The notes: a model not told the origin generated them from the letters alone. 64,000 bases of DNA from Ruegeria marina (GCF_900101475.1 NZ_FMZV01000004.1:282450-346449); one strand, 5' to 3'; positions 45,380 to 54,632 are shown, counted from the stretch's first letter. A program made the numbers and translations.

Positions 45380-46777
45380 TCAGAGGATCTTGCCGGGGTT
45401 CATGATGCCCAGCGGGTCGAGCGCGGCCTTGATCGCCGCCATGTAGCGCGGGGCCTGCCCCAGTTCACGGCTCAGATAGGCACGTTTTCCCTGGCCGATG
45501 CCGTGCTCGCCCGTGCAGGTGCCATCCATCGAGATCGCAAGCTCGGCCAGCCAGGCGGTGAATTCCTCGGTCTTGGCGACTTCGGCCGGATTGGTCTTGT
45601 CGATCACCGGCGAGATATGGAAATTGCCATCGCCCACATGGCCGACCAGCGGCGCGAACAGGCCCATTTCCTCGGCCTTGGCGGTAGCGGCATTGACACA
45701 ATCGGCCAGCCGCGAGATCGGAACGCAGACATCGGTCGCCAGCGCCGTGCAGCCCGGACGCAATTGCAGGGTGGCCCAGTAGAATTCGTGCCGCGCCTTC
45801 CACAGCCGGTTGCGTTCCTCGGTCGAGGTGGTCCAGGCGAAACCGGTGCCTTCGTGCTCTTCGGCGATGCTGCCGAACATTTCGGCCTGTTCCGCCACGC
45901 CCGCCTCGGAGCCGTGAAACTCCAGCAGCAGCAGCGGCGTTTCCGGCAGGTCGAGTTTCGAATAGGCATTGACGGCCTGCACCGCGATCACGTCGAGCAG
46001 TTCCATCCGCGCCACCGGGATGCCGAACTGGATTGTGGTCATCACCGCCTGGCAGGCGGCATCGACTGTCGGGAAGGAGCAGCGCGCCGCCGAGATCGCC
46101 TCGGGGATGCCTTGCAGTTTCAGGGTGAGCTCGGTGATGATGCCCAGCGTGCCCTCGGCGCCGATCATCAGCCGGGTCAGGTCATAGCCGGCCGAGGTCT
46201 TTTTCGCGCGCTGCGCGGTGCGGATCACCTCGCCATCGGGCATCACCACTTCGAGCGAGAGGATATTGTCCTTCATCGTGCCATAGCGCACCGCGTTGGT
46301 GCCGCTGGCCCGGGTCGAGGCCATGCCGCCCATCGAGGCATTGGCGCCGGGGTCGATCGGGAAGAACAGGCCCTGGTCGCGCAGGTGGGTATTGAGTTGT
46401 TCGCGGGTAACGCCGGGCTGGACCACGCAATCGAGATCGCCCGCGTGCACCGCAAGCACGTTGTTCATCTGCATCAAGTCGACCGAGATACCGCCGGCGG
46501 GCGCGTTCACGTGGCCCTCCAGCGAGGTGCCGGTGCCGAAGGGGATCACCGGCACCTTGTGTTCGGCGCAGGTCCGGACGATATCCGAGACCTCGGCCGT
46601 CGAGGTGGGGAACACCACCGCGTCGGGCGGCTGATTGTCGATCCAGGTCGTTGTGTGGCCATGTTGTTCACGGATCGCCTGGCCAGTCTGCAAACGGTCG
46701 CCAAAGCGCTGTTTCAGAATGCCAATCACGGTTTCGATGCCGGTCTCGTTGCGCGGCAATGCGGTGATCCGAGCCAT
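45380..46777 (-). CDS. FAD-binding D-lactate dehydrogenase / glycolate oxidase-type protein
   Basis: A 465-residue member of the D-2-hydroxyacid dehydrogenase (Dld/GlcD) family. The FAD-binding PCMH domain (about 35-215) contains Pro-Phe-Gly-Thr-Gly-Thr-Ser-Leu-Glu-Gly-His and Asp-Pro-Gly-Ala-Asn-Ala-Ser-Met-Gly-Gly. The C-terminal FAD-oxidase domain has Gly-His-Val-Gly-Asp-Gly-Asn-Phe-His and Gly-Glu-His-Gly-Ile-Gly, the substrate/metal site. The start at 46777 lies behind a G-rich ribosome site. The substrate (D-lactate, glycolate or another 2-hydroxyacid) is not fixed. Confidence 0.92.
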   Translation of the reverse strand: MARITALPRNETGIETVIGILKQRFGDRLQTGQAIREQHGHTTTWIDNQPPDAVVFPTSTAEVSDIVRTCAEHKVPVIPFGTGTSLEGHVNAPAGGISVDLMQMNNVLAVHAGDLDCVVQPGVTREQLNTHLRDQGLFFPIDPGANASMGGMASTRASGTNAVRYGTMKDNILSLEVVMPDGEVIRTAQRAKKTSAGYDLTRLMIGAEGTLGIITELTLKLQGIPEAISAARCSFPTVDAACQAVMTTIQFGIPVARMELLDVIAVQAVNAYSKLDLPETPLLLLEFHGSEAGVAEQAEMFGSIAEEHEGTGFAWTTSTEERNRLWKARHEFYWATLQLRPGCTALATDVCVPISRLADCVNAATAKAEEMGLFAPLVGHVGDGNFHISPVIDKTNPAEVAKTEEFTAWLAELAISMDGTCTGEHGIGQGKRAYLSRELGQAPRYMAAIKAALDPLGIMNPGKIL

Positions 46778-46877
46778 GTCTATCCCCCCTTGCCCCGGCG
46801 GGCCAGTCCCGCCAGGATTCAAACGCTACCTAAGAAGCGGCGCGGCTGCAGGTCAATACCCACTAACCCCGACCGAC

Positions 46878-48668
46878 TCATTCGCCCATGGCGATGCCTT
46901 CGCGGCGCGGGTCAGCGGCGCCCCTGAGCGTCTCTCCGATCTCGATGGCGTGCAGGCCCGAGGTGAGCGCCCGCACCGAGACCTTGTAGCCGAGGCCGGT
47001 CAGCGCCTCTTCCATCGCGGCCGCTCCGGTGCCCTCTTCGAGGTCATAGGTGCCGAAGCGGTTGACCAGATGCGGCGCGTTCAGCGCCTCTTGCACGTTC
47101 ATGCCCCAGTCGGCCCAGGCGATGATCGCGCGGGCGACATAGCCGATGATGCGGCTGCCGCCGGGCGAGCCGATGGCCAGCACCGGCTTGCCATCCTGCG
47201 TGACGATGGTGGGCGCCATGGAGGAACGCGGACGCTTGCCCGGTTCCAGCCGGTTGGCGATGGGCACGCCGTTGTCATGAGTCTGGAACGAGAAATCCGT
47301 CAGCTCGTTGTTGAGCAGGAAGCCGTTCGTCATCAGCCGCGAGCCGAAACCGTTTTCGATGGTGGTGGTCATCGACAGCACGTTGCCATAGCGATCCACG
47401 ATCGAGATATGTGAGGTCGAGGGTAGTTCGAGCGAGATGTCATCGGCCCAGTTCGAGGCATGGTCAAACTCGGGGTTGCCGGGTTCGACACTGTCCAGCG
47501 CCTTAGGGCCGGCGAGCAGCTCGCTTCGCGATTTCAGATAGGCGGGATCGACCAGCCCCCTGGTGGGCATCGGGACAAAATCGCTGTCGGCCATGTAGCG
47601 GCCCCGGTCGGAAAAGGCGAGGCGCGAGGCATCGCCGATCAGCCGCCAGCTTTCGGGGTTCTCTGCCCCCAGCGCCGCCAGGTCAAAAGGTTCCAGCATG
47701 CCCAGAATCTGCCCCACGGTCAGCGCCCCGGACGAGGGCGGGCCCATGCCGCAGACCTCGTAGGTGCGGTAGGCGGCGCAGACAGGTTCGCGTTCGATCA
47801 CCTGGTAAAGCGCCAGGTCGGCCCCCGACAACACGCCGGGATTGCCCTCGGCCTGACGGACGGTGCGCACGATGTCGGCGGCGATGGGGCCGCCGTAGAA
47901 GGCGGCCCCGCCGTCGGCGGCCAAGGCGCGCAGGGTTGCGGCATAGGCGGGATTCTTCAGCGTATCGCCGGCCTTGATGGCCACGCCGTCGGGCAGGAAA
48001 TAGGCCGCCGTTTCCGGGAACCGGCCCAGCCTTTCGGCGTCTTCCTCGACCAGACCGGCAAGGCGGGGCGAGACGGTGAAACCGTTTTCGGCCAGCCAGA
48101 TCGCATCGCCGAAGAGCGTGCCCCAGTTGGCCTGTCCCCAGCGGCGGTGCGCCTCTTCCAGCAACGCAGGCGTGCCCGGTGTGCCGACCGAGCGGCCCCC
48201 GACCACGGCGTCGAAGAATTTCAGCGGCGCGCCGGTGTCGTCCTGGAACAGGGTGGGCGTCGCCGCGCGCGGGGCGGTTTCGCGGGCGTCGAGCGTGGTC
48301 ATACGGCCGGTGGCGCCATCGTACCAGACCAGGAACGCGCCGCCGCCCAAGCCCGAGCTCTGCGGTTCGACAAGGCCCAGCACGGTCTGCACGGCGACCA
48401 TGGCGTCGGCGGCGGTGCCGCCCCGGCGCAGCACGTTGCCGCCCGCCATCACCGCCAGCGGATTGGCGGCCGCCACCATCCAGTTCTGCGCCTCGACCGG
48501 CTGGCCCGCGGCCTTGGCCGCCTGCGCGGCCTCGACCACTGCCGACATGGGCCTGACCTGCCCGGCTGCCGCGCCTTCAGGGGCCACCGTATCCGCCGCC
48601 TGCTGGGCCGATGCCGAGCCGGCCACCATCGCCGCCAGCCAGAGGCCCGCCATCATACCGGTTCGCAT
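46878..48668 (-). CDS. ggt: Gamma-glutamyltransferase
   Basis: A 596-residue periplasmic Ntn hydrolase that cleaves glutathione and other gamma-glutamyl compounds. Signal peptide MRTGMMAGLWLAAMVAGSASA is visible. The self-processing, catalytic Thr is in Ser-Thr-Ser-His-Ile-Ser-Ile-Val-Asp, aligned with the E. coli Thr-Thr-His-Tyr-Ser-Val-Val-Asp. The later Gly-Ser-Pro-Gly-Gly-Ser-Arg-Ile oxyanion motif is present. The start at 48668 was chosen because AGGGAG lies at proper distance; a GTG two codons upstream is too close to it. Confidence 0.93.
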   Translation of the reverse strand: MRTGMMAGLWLAAMVAGSASAQQAADTVAPEGAAAGQVRPMSAVVEAAQAAKAAGQPVEAQNWMVAAANPLAVMAGGNVLRRGGTAADAMVAVQTVLGLVEPQSSGLGGGAFLVWYDGATGRMTTLDARETAPRAATPTLFQDDTGAPLKFFDAVVGGRSVGTPGTPALLEEAHRRWGQANWGTLFGDAIWLAENGFTVSPRLAGLVEEDAERLGRFPETAAYFLPDGVAIKAGDTLKNPAYAATLRALAADGGAAFYGGPIAADIVRTVRQAEGNPGVLSGADLALYQVIEREPVCAAYRTYEVCGMGPPSSGALTVGQILGMLEPFDLAALGAENPESWRLIGDASRLAFSDRGRYMADSDFVPMPTRGLVDPAYLKSRSELLAGPKALDSVEPGNPEFDHASNWADDISLELPSTSHISIVDRYGNVLSMTTTIENGFGSRLMTNGFLLNNELTDFSFQTHDNGVPIANRLEPGKRPRSSMAPTIVTQDGKPVLAIGSPGGSRIIGYVARAIIAWADWGMNVQEALNAPHLVNRFGTYDLEEGTGAAAMEEALTGLGYKVSVRALTSGLHAIEIGETLRGAADPRREGIAMGE

Positions 48669-48764
48669 CGTCACTCTCCCTGCTGTCGCGTTGCCGCGTT
48701 CATCCTGTCAATGCTGCCAAGGCGGCACAAACGAAGGGTGTTCGAACCTTGCCGCTCGTGCGCC

Positions 48765-49751
48765 TCAGAGCATCGCCGGCACCACCTGGTCAGGCGGGCG
48801 GTGACCGTCGGCAAAGGTCTTGATGTTGATGATCACCTTTTCGCCCATCTCGATCCGGCCCTCCAACGTGGCCGAGCCCATGTGGGGCAGCAGCACCACA
48901 TTGGGCAGTTCGCGCAGGCGCGGGTTCACCTGGGTGCCGTGTTCGTAGACGTCGAGCCCTGCCCCGGCGATCTCGCCCGATCGAATCATCCGGGTCAGCG
49001 CATTTTCGTCGATAACCTCGCCGCGCGAGGTGTTGACGATGACGCCGGTGGGTTTCATCAGCTTGAGCCGACGCGCGTTCATCAGGTGAAAGGTCGAGGG
49101 CGTCGAGGGGCAGTTGACCGAGATCACGTCCATCCGGGCGATCATCTGGTCGAGGCTTTCCCAATATGTCGCCTCGAGCGTTTCCTCGATCTCGGGGCGC
49201 AGGCGGCGGCGGTTGTGGTAGTGGATCTGCATGCCGAAGGCGCGAGCGCGGCGGGCCACCGCCTGACCGATGCGCCCCATGCCGAGGATGCCCAGTCGGC
49301 GGCCACCGACACGGCCGCCCAGCAGCGCGGTGGGGGCCCAGCCGGTCCATTCGTTCCGTTGCATCACGGCAAGCCCCTCGGGAATGCGTCGGGTGACGGC
49401 GAGAATAAGCGCCATGGTCATGTCGGCGGTATCGTCGGTCAGCACGCCGGGCGTGTTCGAGACCAGAATACCCCGCTGGCGCGCGGTGGCCACGTCAATG
49501 TGATCGACACCCGCGCCGTAATTGGCGATCAGCCGCAGTCGCTCGCCCACCTGTGCCAGAAGGCCTGCGTCGATCTTGTCGGTCAGCGTCGGGACCAGCA
49601 CATCCGCCCCGCGCATGGCCGCGGCCAGTTCCTCGCGCGTCATCGGAGTGTCGTCATCGCGCAGACGGACATCGAAAAGTTCGCTGAGGCGGGTTTCCAC
49701 CGCCTCGGGCAACCGTCGCGTTACGACAACACTCAGACGTTCTCTTGGCAC
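48765..49751 (-). CDS. D-isomer-specific 2-hydroxyacid dehydrogenase (glyoxylate/hydroxypyruvate reductase type)
   Basis: A 328-residue NAD(P)-dependent enzyme. The nucleotide fold shows Gly-Ile-Leu-Gly-Met-Gly-Arg-Ile-Gly. Of the catalytic residues, Arg is in Val-Asn-Thr-Ser-Arg-Gly, Glu in Asp-Val-Tyr-Glu and His in Leu-Leu-Pro-His-Met-Gly-Ser-Ala. The Ile-Ala-Asn-Tyr-Gly-Ala-Gly-Val-Asp substrate loop fits glyoxylate/glycerate dehydrogenases. GTG start. It shares a 2-hydroxyacid theme with the nearby Dld-type gene. Confidence 0.9.
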   Translation of the reverse strand: MPRERLSVVVTRRLPEAVETRLSELFDVRLRDDDTPMTREELAAAMRGADVLVPTLTDKIDAGLLAQVGERLRLIANYGAGVDHIDVATARQRGILVSNTPGVLTDDTADMTMALILAVTRRIPEGLAVMQRNEWTGWAPTALLGGRVGGRRLGILGMGRIGQAVARRARAFGMQIHYHNRRRLRPEIEETLEATYWESLDQMIARMDVISVNCPSTPSTFHLMNARRLKLMKPTGVIVNTSRGEVIDENALTRMIRSGEIAGAGLDVYEHGTQVNPRLRELPNVVLLPHMGSATLEGRIEMGEKVIINIKTFADGHRPPDQVVPAML

Positions 49752-49884
49752 TTGAGCTCTCCCACAGCTTTCAAACGGTCACGCGCCATGGCATCGTGGC
49801 GCAGGAGAAGGCGGGGCACAAGAACCCCATGCGCAAATAACGCAGCCTTTTTCAAAACGCAGGCAGACATCTGGCAGGCAGGCA

Positions 49885-50406
49885 GTGACAGGTTCATTCA
49901 GTTTCGGACGCCCCTTGGCGTCGGTGGTTTTCGCGGTTTCGCTCGTGCTGGCACAAGGCGCGCAGGCGGACGAAGAAAAGCGTGGGGCGGTGACCAATCT
50001 TCCGATCCCCCGCTACGTTTCGATGAAGACATCCGAAGGCAACGTGCGGCGCGGCCCGTCGCTGACCCATCGCATCGACTGGGTGTTCAAGCGCCGCGAC
50101 ATGCCATTGCAGATCACCGCCGAATACGGCCACTGGCGCAAGGTTCAGGACCGCGAAGGCGCAGGCGGCTGGGTGCATTACGCACTGCTGTCGGGAGCCC
50201 GGACGGTACTGGTGGAAAAAGACATGATGCCGGTCTACGACCGTCCCGACACCAATTCGCAGATCGCCGCCCATTTCGAGAACGGCGTCGTCGCTCGGCT
50301 GGGCAGTTGCACCGTCGACTGGTGCAGGATCACTGCCGGCGGCTATCGCGGCTGGGCGCTGAAGTCCAATCTCTGGGGCGTCGACCCGGACGAGATCCGG
50401 GACTGA
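49885..50406 (+). CDS. Secreted SH3-domain protein
   Basis: A 173-residue protein with a signal peptide (residues about 1-28, cleavage after Ala-Gln-Ala) and two SH3-like repeats. The first contains Gly-Asn-Val-Arg-Arg-Gly-Pro-Ser and Trp-Arg-Lys-Val-Gln; the second contains Trp-Cys-Arg-Ile and Gly-Tyr-Arg-Gly-Trp. The DUF1058/SH3_4 family binds cell-wall or envelope components. GTG start. Divergent from the hydroxyacid dehydrogenase. Confidence 0.86.
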   Translation: MTGSFSFGRPLASVVFAVSLVLAQGAQADEEKRGAVTNLPIPRYVSMKTSEGNVRRGPSLTHRIDWVFKRRDMPLQITAEYGHWRKVQDREGAGGWVHYALLSGARTVLVEKDMMPVYDRPDTNSQIAAHFENGVVARLGSCTVDWCRITAGGYRGWALKSNLWGVDPDEIRD

Positions 50407-50987
50407 TCCAGGTTTCGCGGCTGTGGAGGATGAAGGCGAGCCTATGGCGCGCCAAATCTTCGCCCACGTCCCCTTGCAGGAAATGACCGGCGCCGGGGCA
50501 GAGTTTCCGGAACGTCCGGCCTATGCCTGCCATCGCCTTGTCCCCCAGCCCCCCAAAGAGAATCAGTAAGAGGGTATGCATGCGGATCACCTGCATTGGT
50601 GTGGGCCTCGGGATCGTCGGGCCCGCCGGGCGCCAGCATCGGGAACCGGCACACACCCGCCTTGTAGCTTTCATCGGGGCAAGGCCGGTCGCAGGCGGAA
50701 AACCCGGCCTCGGTCAGCTTGCCGACGGTGCACCCGACCACGATGCGGCAGGCCGGAAAACCGGAGATCGACCAGGTGAAATCGCGCCAGGACACGGGCG
50801 GCCTCGCGCGGCCCCCCGCTCCATCGCCGATGTCGAGATAATTGCAGCGGAAGCATAGTCCGTCGGTCAGTCAAACGGCTGGTCCGGCCTGTGCAATCCC
50901 TCATCCGGCATCCTTCCTGCCCCAAGGCCTAGCCTTTGCCGCCGATCCCGCTAAGGTCAACGGAACGGAACAGACAGGAATTGGACC
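50407..50987. other. Ambiguous region with a possible small cysteine-rich gene
   Basis: No secure gene is seen in these 580 bases. On the reverse strand, 50,442-50,870 reads a Cys-rich stretch (Cys-Phe-Arg-Cys, Phe-Pro-Ala-Cys, Val-Val-Gly-Cys, Asp-Arg-Pro-Cys, Gly-Val-Cys-Arg-Phe). It has no ATG ahead of its first cysteines (GTG at 50795 is possible) and turns noise-like near 50,540, hinting at a frameshift or a decayed gene. On the forward strand, 50,444-50,569 is a 41-codon frame with a fair ribosome site. Neither is recognised. Confidence 0.35.
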
Positions 50988-51980
50988 ATGAAAGCCATCA
51001 CCTACCGCGCCTTCGGGCCGGCCGACGAGGTTCTGCACCTTGAAGAGATGCAGCCACCCCGCCCCGGACCGGGCGAGGTTCTGGTCGATGTGGCGCTGTC
51101 GGGCGTCAATCCCTCGGACGTGAAGGCGCGGGCCGGGGCGCGGGTGGGGGTGACCGAACTGCCCTACCCCGTGATCGTGCCGCATAGCGACGGGTCCGGC
51201 GTGATCTCGGCCGTGGGTGAACGGGTCGACCCGGGGCGGATCGGCCAGCGGGTCTGGCTGTGGAACGGGCAGTGGCGACGGGCCATGGGCACCTGCGCCG
51301 AACAGATCGCCCTGCCTGCGGAACAGGCGGTGCCGTTGCCGGAGGGCGTCAGCCTCGAGACCGGCGCGGTGCTGGGCATCCCCGGCCTGACCGCAACCCA
51401 TGTGGTGTTCTCGGGCGGCCCGGTCGAGGGGCAGACGGTGCTGGTGCATGGCGGCGCCGGAACGGTCGGATACCTGGCGGTGCAACTGGCGAAATGGGGG
51501 GGCGCGCGGGTGATCGCCACCGCCGGGCGCGCGGCCGCCGAGCGGGTGCGCGCGGCTGGCGCCGACGCCGTGCTGGACTATGCCGACCCGGACCTGGCGG
51601 CCGCGATCCTGAACGCCAACAATGGCCGCCCGGTGGAGCGAATCGTCGAGGTGGAGTTCGGCATGAACGCCGCCACAAACGCGGCTGTGATCGCCGAAAA
51701 CGGACGCATCAACGCTTATGGATCGGCCAAGGCGATGTCGCCCGAACTGCCGTTCTATCCGCTGATGTTCAAGGCGGTGACGCTGGAGATGGCCCTGATC
51801 TATCTGCTGCCCCCAGCCCGGCGGACCAAGACCATCGCGCAATTGCACGCGGCGCTGGTCGCCGGGGCGCTTCGGATTCCGGTACAGAAGACCTATGCGC
51901 TCAGCGCTTGCGCCGCAGCTCATGAAGCGGTCGAACGCGGTGGCCGGGACGGCGCGATCCTGGTCGAAACCAAGGGCTGA
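50988..51980 (+). CDS. NADPH:quinone oxidoreductase-like MDR family protein
   Basis: A 330-residue medium-chain dehydrogenase/reductase without structural or catalytic zinc ligands, so of the quinone reductase (zeta-crystallin) class. A catalytic N-terminal domain (Ser-Gly-Val-Asn-Pro-Ser-Asp) is followed by a Rossmann fold with Gly-Gly-Ala-Gly-Thr-Val-Gly-Tyr. It reduces quinones or enones with NADPH. Single gene; the ATG is clear and preceded by AGGAATTGG. Confidence 0.91.
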   Translation: MKAITYRAFGPADEVLHLEEMQPPRPGPGEVLVDVALSGVNPSDVKARAGARVGVTELPYPVIVPHSDGSGVISAVGERVDPGRIGQRVWLWNGQWRRAMGTCAEQIALPAEQAVPLPEGVSLETGAVLGIPGLTATHVVFSGGPVEGQTVLVHGGAGTVGYLAVQLAKWGGARVIATAGRAAAERVRAAGADAVLDYADPDLAAAILNANNGRPVERIVEVEFGMNAATNAAVIAENGRINAYGSAKAMSPELPFYPLMFKAVTLEMALIYLLPPARRTKTIAQLHAALVAGALRIPVQKTYALSACAAAHEAVERGGRDGAILVETKG

Positions 51981-52073
51981 CAGCCGCCCTCAAAAAAGTG
52001 TCCGAAGGGCCGATATTTTTTGCAAGCGCCCCTTGCGTTGCCCAAGCAGGTTGCGTAGACAGCCGCTCACCGT

Positions 52074-52148
52074 TGGGGTGTAGCCAAGTGGTAAGGCAAC
52101 GGTTTTTGGTACCGCGTACCGTAGGTTCGAATCCTACCACCCCAGCCA
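52074..52148 (+). tRNA. tRNA-Gln (anticodon TTG)
   Basis: 75 bases including an encoded CCA. The acceptor stem TGGGGTG pairs with CACCCCA, the D arm GCC/GGC is present, and the T arm has GTTCGAATC. The anticodon loop TTTTGGT gives TTG at 52106-52108. A mobile module starts within 200 bases, making this tRNA the likely boundary of the accessory region. Confidence 0.95.
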
Positions 52149-52330
52149 CGCACTTCCCAAAATTCAGGCGCTGAGAGTTTGCCGGGCACTTCCGGCGTAT
52201 ATTCCGACGGTTGTCGTGGCGACTTTCTCGGAGAGACGCGAACCAGAGTGCATATCCGGCGGATTTCAGCCCGCAGTCTCCGTTTGCGATTCCGGCGGTA
52301 CGAGTTTGGGAGATGTGTCGAGTTTTTGGG

Positions 52331-53959
52331 TTACAGCTGCGCGAACGTTTCGCGCTGTTTTGACCAGTCAGCCGGGACGCCCGACTTGATCAGATAGTCG
52401 GAGGTCAGACCTTCGGGCTGCTCACCGGCCGCAATTGCGTCGAGCACGTCAGGTGCGAGCATCGCCAGATCGATCACATCCTGGACCCGCCGCTTCGACG
52501 TCCCCTCCCCTTCGGCGATCTCCGCAAAGGTCTTGCCATCAAGGATCATCGCCATCCAGCGCCGGGCCTTGACAATGTTCTGAACGAGCGTCCGGTCGAT
52601 CTCGGACGGCGCATCCCCAAGATGGAGTTTCAGTTCCACACCCCGTCGGCGCATCCGGAACGGGGCGCTGAGGATGAGCTGCTCTGGATTGATCCTCTCC
52701 GGGTCGCAATCGACGAGGTTGGCGAGAGCGTTCTGATTGAAGCGAACCGTGATGTTACCTGGGCTCAGGTCAGCCCGATCGACGAGCGCCAGACAGTCGC
52801 CTGTCTTCTCGACCGCATGCAGTCTGGCGGATGTCGCGGCAACCTCTGAGGCGGCAATATCCTGGATGAGCAGCGTTGCGATCCCGGTCTTCTTCAGGTG
52901 CGCCCTGACAAGCTCGGCGATCAGTGCTTCCACCTGTCTTGCGGGCAGGCGCCAGGCATCCGGATGCTTCTGGCTGCGATCCGTGACCAGCCTGCGGGAG
53001 ATGTAATAGCGCAACCGCTTGCCATTCGTCCCACTATGACTCAGCGTCAGACGATCGCCGGTTTCATCAAAGAGCTTGCCTGCGAGCGGCGATCGCGGCG
53101 CCATGTGCCTTGTTCCGCGCGCTTTTCCGCACCCGTCTTCCAGCATCTGCTGCACCCGCTCCCAGATCGCTGGCGCAATGATGGCGGGATGCTGCCCATC
53201 ATGGACCTGACCCTTGTGGCGGATGCGACCCGCGTAGATCGGGTTACTCAGAATGTGATGGATGTGACCCCGGTCGAATGCCTTGCCTCCGGAGATGCGC
53301 CCTGCCCCGCGCAGGCGTCGACGTGATCGGAGGCCCAACGCGTCCGCCTGTTCCTTCACCACGCGGACGACGCCATGCTCCAGGTACCAGTCGTAGAGGC
53401 ATCTGATCGTGGCAGCTTCCTCCTGGTCTATCCTCAGTGTCCGGCCATCGGCCTGGTAGCCGAGCGGCACATTGCCACCCATCCAGAGGCCCTTTCGCTT
53501 AGAAGCTGCGATCTTGTCCCGAATACGCTCCGCCGTGACCTCCCGCTCGAACTGGGCAAAACTCAGAAGCACGTTCAGGGTCAGACGCCCCACGCTGGTC
53601 GCCGTGTTGAAGCTCTGCGTTACCGACACAAACGATGCCTCGGCCGCATCCAGCCGTTCCACCAGTTTGGCAAAGTCGGCAAGCGACCGGGTCAGGCGGT
53701 CAATCTTGTAGACGACGATCTGGTCCACGCGTTTCTCGTCCACCGCCTGCATGAGCCTTTTCAAGGATGGGCGCTCAAGATGGCCGCCGGAGATGCCACC
53801 ATCGTCGTAGCGATCCGGGAGCAACTCCCAGCCCTCGTGTTTTTGGCTGGCAATGTAGGCCTCACACGCCTCCCGCTGGGCGTCGAGCGAGTTGAAGTCC
53901 TGCTCGAGCCCGTCTTCGGAACTCTTCCGCGTGTAGATCGCGCAGCGGATCCGGCGCAT
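52331..53959 (-). CDS. Large serine recombinase
   Basis: A 542-residue site-specific recombinase. The resolvase-type catalytic domain has nucleophile Ser13 (Ile-Tyr-Thr-Arg-Lys-Ser-Ser), Asp-Arg-Leu-Thr-Arg-Ser and Gln-Phe-Glu-Arg-Glu motifs. A recombinase domain with Gly-Tyr-Gln-Ala-Asp-Gly and Ile-Leu-Ser-Asn-Pro-Ile-Tyr-Ala-Gly follows, with a helical C-terminal region. The zinc-ribbon cysteines common in phage integrases are not seen. Coupled to the upstream DUF2924 gene (TGATG). Probably the integrase or excisionase of the module. Confidence 0.92.
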   Translation of the reverse strand: MRRIRCAIYTRKSSEDGLEQDFNSLDAQREACEAYIASQKHEGWELLPDRYDDGGISGGHLERPSLKRLMQAVDEKRVDQIVVYKIDRLTRSLADFAKLVERLDAAEASFVSVTQSFNTATSVGRLTLNVLLSFAQFEREVTAERIRDKIAASKRKGLWMGGNVPLGYQADGRTLRIDQEEAATIRCLYDWYLEHGVVRVVKEQADALGLRSRRRLRGAGRISGGKAFDRGHIHHILSNPIYAGRIRHKGQVHDGQHPAIIAPAIWERVQQMLEDGCGKARGTRHMAPRSPLAGKLFDETGDRLTLSHSGTNGKRLRYYISRRLVTDRSQKHPDAWRLPARQVEALIAELVRAHLKKTGIATLLIQDIAASEVAATSARLHAVEKTGDCLALVDRADLSPGNITVRFNQNALANLVDCDPERINPEQLILSAPFRMRRRGVELKLHLGDAPSEIDRTLVQNIVKARRWMAMILDGKTFAEIAEGEGTSKRRVQDVIDLAMLAPDVLDAIAAGEQPEGLTSDYLIKSGVPADWSKQRETFAQL

Positions 53960-54372
53960 CACTGAACACCGAAGAAGCGCGGGCCAGACCAGCGCGCGCC
54001 CGTTATATGTCTCGCAAGGGCCGACAGGGACCGCCAGGTTTTGCCATCCATGACGTATCCGTCTTCCACCACCTCGACCTGGTATGTCCGCCCGTTCCAT
54101 TCCCGGACCAGATGTGACCCTGCCTTTGCGGTCGATTGTACGGGTCTGCCAGCAGCAATCTGGTTCAGGCGGCGGGTGGTTCTAGCCGACACCGCGCCAA
54201 GTGCCCTGTTCTGCGCCTCCCAGATCAGCACCCGCCTGAGGAACTGCGGTGACAGGTACTTTGGCGGCGGCCGACCAAAGACCTCCCGCCACCGCTTGAG
54301 GCAAGCGGCGCGATCCATGGCCTCGATTTCCGCGATCCGGAAGGCGAGCTCAGTCAGATGATCCGCACTCAC
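53959..54372 (-). CDS. DUF2924 family protein
   Basis: A 137-residue basic protein of the DUF2924 family, nearly always found upstream of this type of recombinase. A helical N-terminal half (Leu-Lys-Arg-Trp-Arg-Glu-Val-Phe-Gly-Arg-Pro-Pro-Pro) is followed by a small beta domain (Val-Arg-Glu-Trp-Asn-Gly-Arg-Thr-Tyr-Gln-Val, then Arg-Ser-Leu-Ser-Ala-Leu-Ala-Arg) that looks like a DNA-contacting or site-recognition unit. Role unknown. Overlaps both neighbours by one to four bases. Confidence 0.87.
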   Translation of the reverse strand: MSADHLTELAFRIAEIEAMDRAACLKRWREVFGRPPPKYLSPQFLRRVLIWEAQNRALGAVSARTTRRLNQIAAGRPVQSTAKAGSHLVREWNGRTYQVEVVEDGYVMDGKTWRSLSALARHITGARWSGPRFFGVQ

Positions 54373-54632
54373 TGGCTGCGCCCCTCCTCGACAATCCGAT
54401 AGACTGACCCCTTGGCGCTATCGCTACGGGTGATCACGGACCCGGCCTTGCGCTGAGCCGAAATCGCTGCCCGGGCGGTATGAGGCTGCCAGCCGAATGC
54501 CTTCCCAATCTGCGCGATCGAGGCGCCGGATTTCCGGGTCAGCAACCTGCGCAGCTGATCGCCGCGCGTCGCTTTCGCGCGCACCGTTTTGGGTGTTCCG
54601 AGCCCTGTCTTTTGTTCAGATTCAATCGCCAT
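54369..54632 (-). CDS. DUF3489 family HTH-like protein
   Basis: An 87-residue basic protein. A winged-helix-like core reads Arg-Arg-Leu-Leu-Thr-Arg-Lys-Ser-Gly-Ala-Ser-Ile-Ala-Gln-Ile, then Gly-Trp-Gln-Pro-His-Thr-Ala-Arg-Ala. DUF3489 proteins are small and accompany DUF2924 and the serine recombinase. First gene of the three-gene unit; ATGA overlap with DUF2924. Likely a DNA-binding factor for recombination or regulation (inference). Confidence 0.85.
   Translation of the reverse strand: MAIESEQKTGLGTPKTVRAKATRGDQLRRLLTRKSGASIAQIGKAFGWQPHTARAAISAQRKAGSVITRSDSAKGSVYRIVEEGRSQ

Noticed and set aside
50523..50858. 111-codon forward frame between the SH3 gene and the quinone reductase-like gene
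   Set aside because: Arg/Pro/Gly-rich without ribosome site; likely a shadow of the Cys-rich reverse-strand stretch.
52124..52148. tRNA-Gln 3' end as an attachment site with a second copy downstream
   Set aside because: I found no second copy of GTTCGAATCC or ACCCCAGCCA to the right within the window; a distal copy beyond 64,000 cannot be excluded.
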